A stretch of DNA of 64,000 nucleotides, taken from NCBI RefSeq assembly GCF_948329825.1, contig NZ_CAOJCM010000002.1, forward strand, positions 248,001-312,000. The letters are read 5' to 3'. Below are positions 63,397 through 64,000 of this stretch, one piece after another (positions within the stretch are counted from its first letter, which is position 1; each line of letters opens with the position of its first letter). Under the pieces are notes generated by a model. The model was given only the letters and a program-made list of their open reading frames with translations. It searched no databases and was not told the origin of the DNA. The DNA comes from Paenibacillus sp. JJ-100 (GTDB taxonomy: Bacteria > Bacillota > Bacilli > Paenibacillales > Paenibacillaceae). The position numbers and the translations under genes were made by a program.

Positions 63397-64000
63397 ATGA
63401 ACTTCTCAAACCTTCACCATACATTAGAACATTTCATCCCGCCGCTTGATCTTAGAAGTTGTCTGGTCAGTGTACGTGGAGACATCATGTACAAGCATTA
63501 TCGAGATGCACAGGCCGAGACACATATAGCTAAAATCAATTCCTGTACCAAGAGCATCATCTCTGCGCTCATTTGTATGGCCATGGATCAAGGGCTCCTA
63601 CCCGATTCAAGTACGCCTATATCGACTTTTTTTCCACACCTCGCATCGGATCCCGATCCTCGTAAACCAGCAATAACACTGGAGCAACTGCTTACCATGA
63701 CTGCGGGGTTTAATTGGGATGAATTCGGAGGTCAGAATTCGTTTCCGCGTATGACACGAACAGATCACTGGGTCAACTTTGCACTGGAGCAGCGCTTGCG
63801 TCATGAACCCGGAACACACATGGAATACAATTCGGGAGTATCCCAGATTCTATCGGCTATCTTGATGCAGCATACAGACATGAGTGTCGCAGCTTATGCG
63901 GAGCGTCATTTATTTGGTCCACTGGACATTCACGACTATGAATGGGAGCAAGATCCACAAGGTGTACACACGGGTGGATTCGGACTTCGATTACTGCCAG
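63397..64000 (+). CDS. Serine hydrolase, class C beta-lactamase family (partial, runs off the window)
   Basis: The first 201 residues of a beta-lactamase/transpeptidase-like hydrolase. The SxxK motif is SCTK (Ser about residue 49), LEQLLTMTAGFNWDE is typical of the family, and the YxN motif is MEYNSG. No signal peptide, suggesting a cytoplasmic esterase-like member. The RBS GAAAGGA precedes ATG 63397 by 4-5 bases. The C-terminus lies beyond base 64000. Confidence 0.88.
   Translation, partial: MNFSNLHHTLEHFIPPLDLRSCLVSVRGDIMYKHYRDAQAETHIAKINSCTKSIISALICMAMDQGLLPDSSTPISTFFPHLASDPDPRKPAITLEQLLTMTAGFNWDEFGGQNSFPRMTRTDHWVNFALEQRLRHEPGTHMEYNSGVSQILSAILMQHTDMSVAAYAERHLFGPLDIHDYEWEQDPQGVHTGGFGLRLLP

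Overview
The window looks like a chromosomal segment of a Paenibacillus-type, spore-forming, low-to-mid GC Firmicute. Several blocks keep the order known from the Bacillus subtilis 178-degree region: spoVK-hflX-ynbB-glnR, cotE...mutS-mutL and miaA/hfq. RBSs are strong (GGAGG type), TTG and GTG starts occur, sporulation genes are present, and regulation uses a T-box and LicT/RAT antitermination. I see no phage, insertion sequence, tRNA, rRNA or CRISPR array.

Layout. 1-4.1 kb (minus): glnR (cut by the window edge), ynbB-like PLP enzyme, hflX, spoVK. 4.2-18.8 kb (minus): DUF402 phosphatase-like protein, PBP1A, hfq, miaA, a SAM methyltransferase, mutL, mutS, an amidoligase-fold protein lying between mutS and cotE, cotE, and an aromatic-acid-exporter-like protein. 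19.1-23.5 kb (minus): an NMT1/SsuA-type ABC importer and an M32 carboxypeptidase. 23.7-25.9 kb (plus): beta-carbonic anhydrase, a PadR regulator, a secreted/membrane glycine-rich protein and a DUF2653 protein. 26-31.6 kb (minus): tyrS with a tyrosine T-box, a DUF4375 plus Imm63-like pair, selO, a Dabb gene broken by an exact 13-bp tandem duplication, and an RluF-type pseudouridine synthase.

31.9-36.5 kb (plus) is a four-gene accessory operon: MFS transporter, class III aminotransferase, zinc dehydrogenase and HAD phosphatase. Its enzyme set matches the transaminase/phosphatase/dehydrogenase logic of azasugar or amino-sugar biosynthesis, and it is the best candidate for a new small-molecule pathway here. 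36.7-39.5 kb: Cof-type phosphatase, GNAT acetyltransferase and a membrane-anchored subtilisin. 39.7-44.3 kb (minus): a beta-glucoside system (licT, bglP, bglH-like) with promoter, cre-like site and two RAT elements between licT and bglP. 45.3-49.1 kb: GH78 alpha-L-rhamnosidase divergent from an AraC regulator, their -10 elements overlapping in a perfect palindrome. 49.1-52.1 kb: a 5'-nucleotidase-like protein, a secreted protein of unknown function and a membrane metallophosphoesterase.

52.4-57.1 kb: the pentose phosphate operon zwf-tal-gnd (minus) with a divergent LysR regulator. 57.2-64 kb: an unknown protein, a cupin, a four-gene cluster (SPFH protein with five zinc ribbons, a four-helix membrane protein, and two short membrane proteins sharing a C-terminal zinc ribbon), an ankyrin protein and the start of a class-C beta-lactamase-fold serine hydrolase. 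All family calls come from reading the translations by eye; no database search was run.
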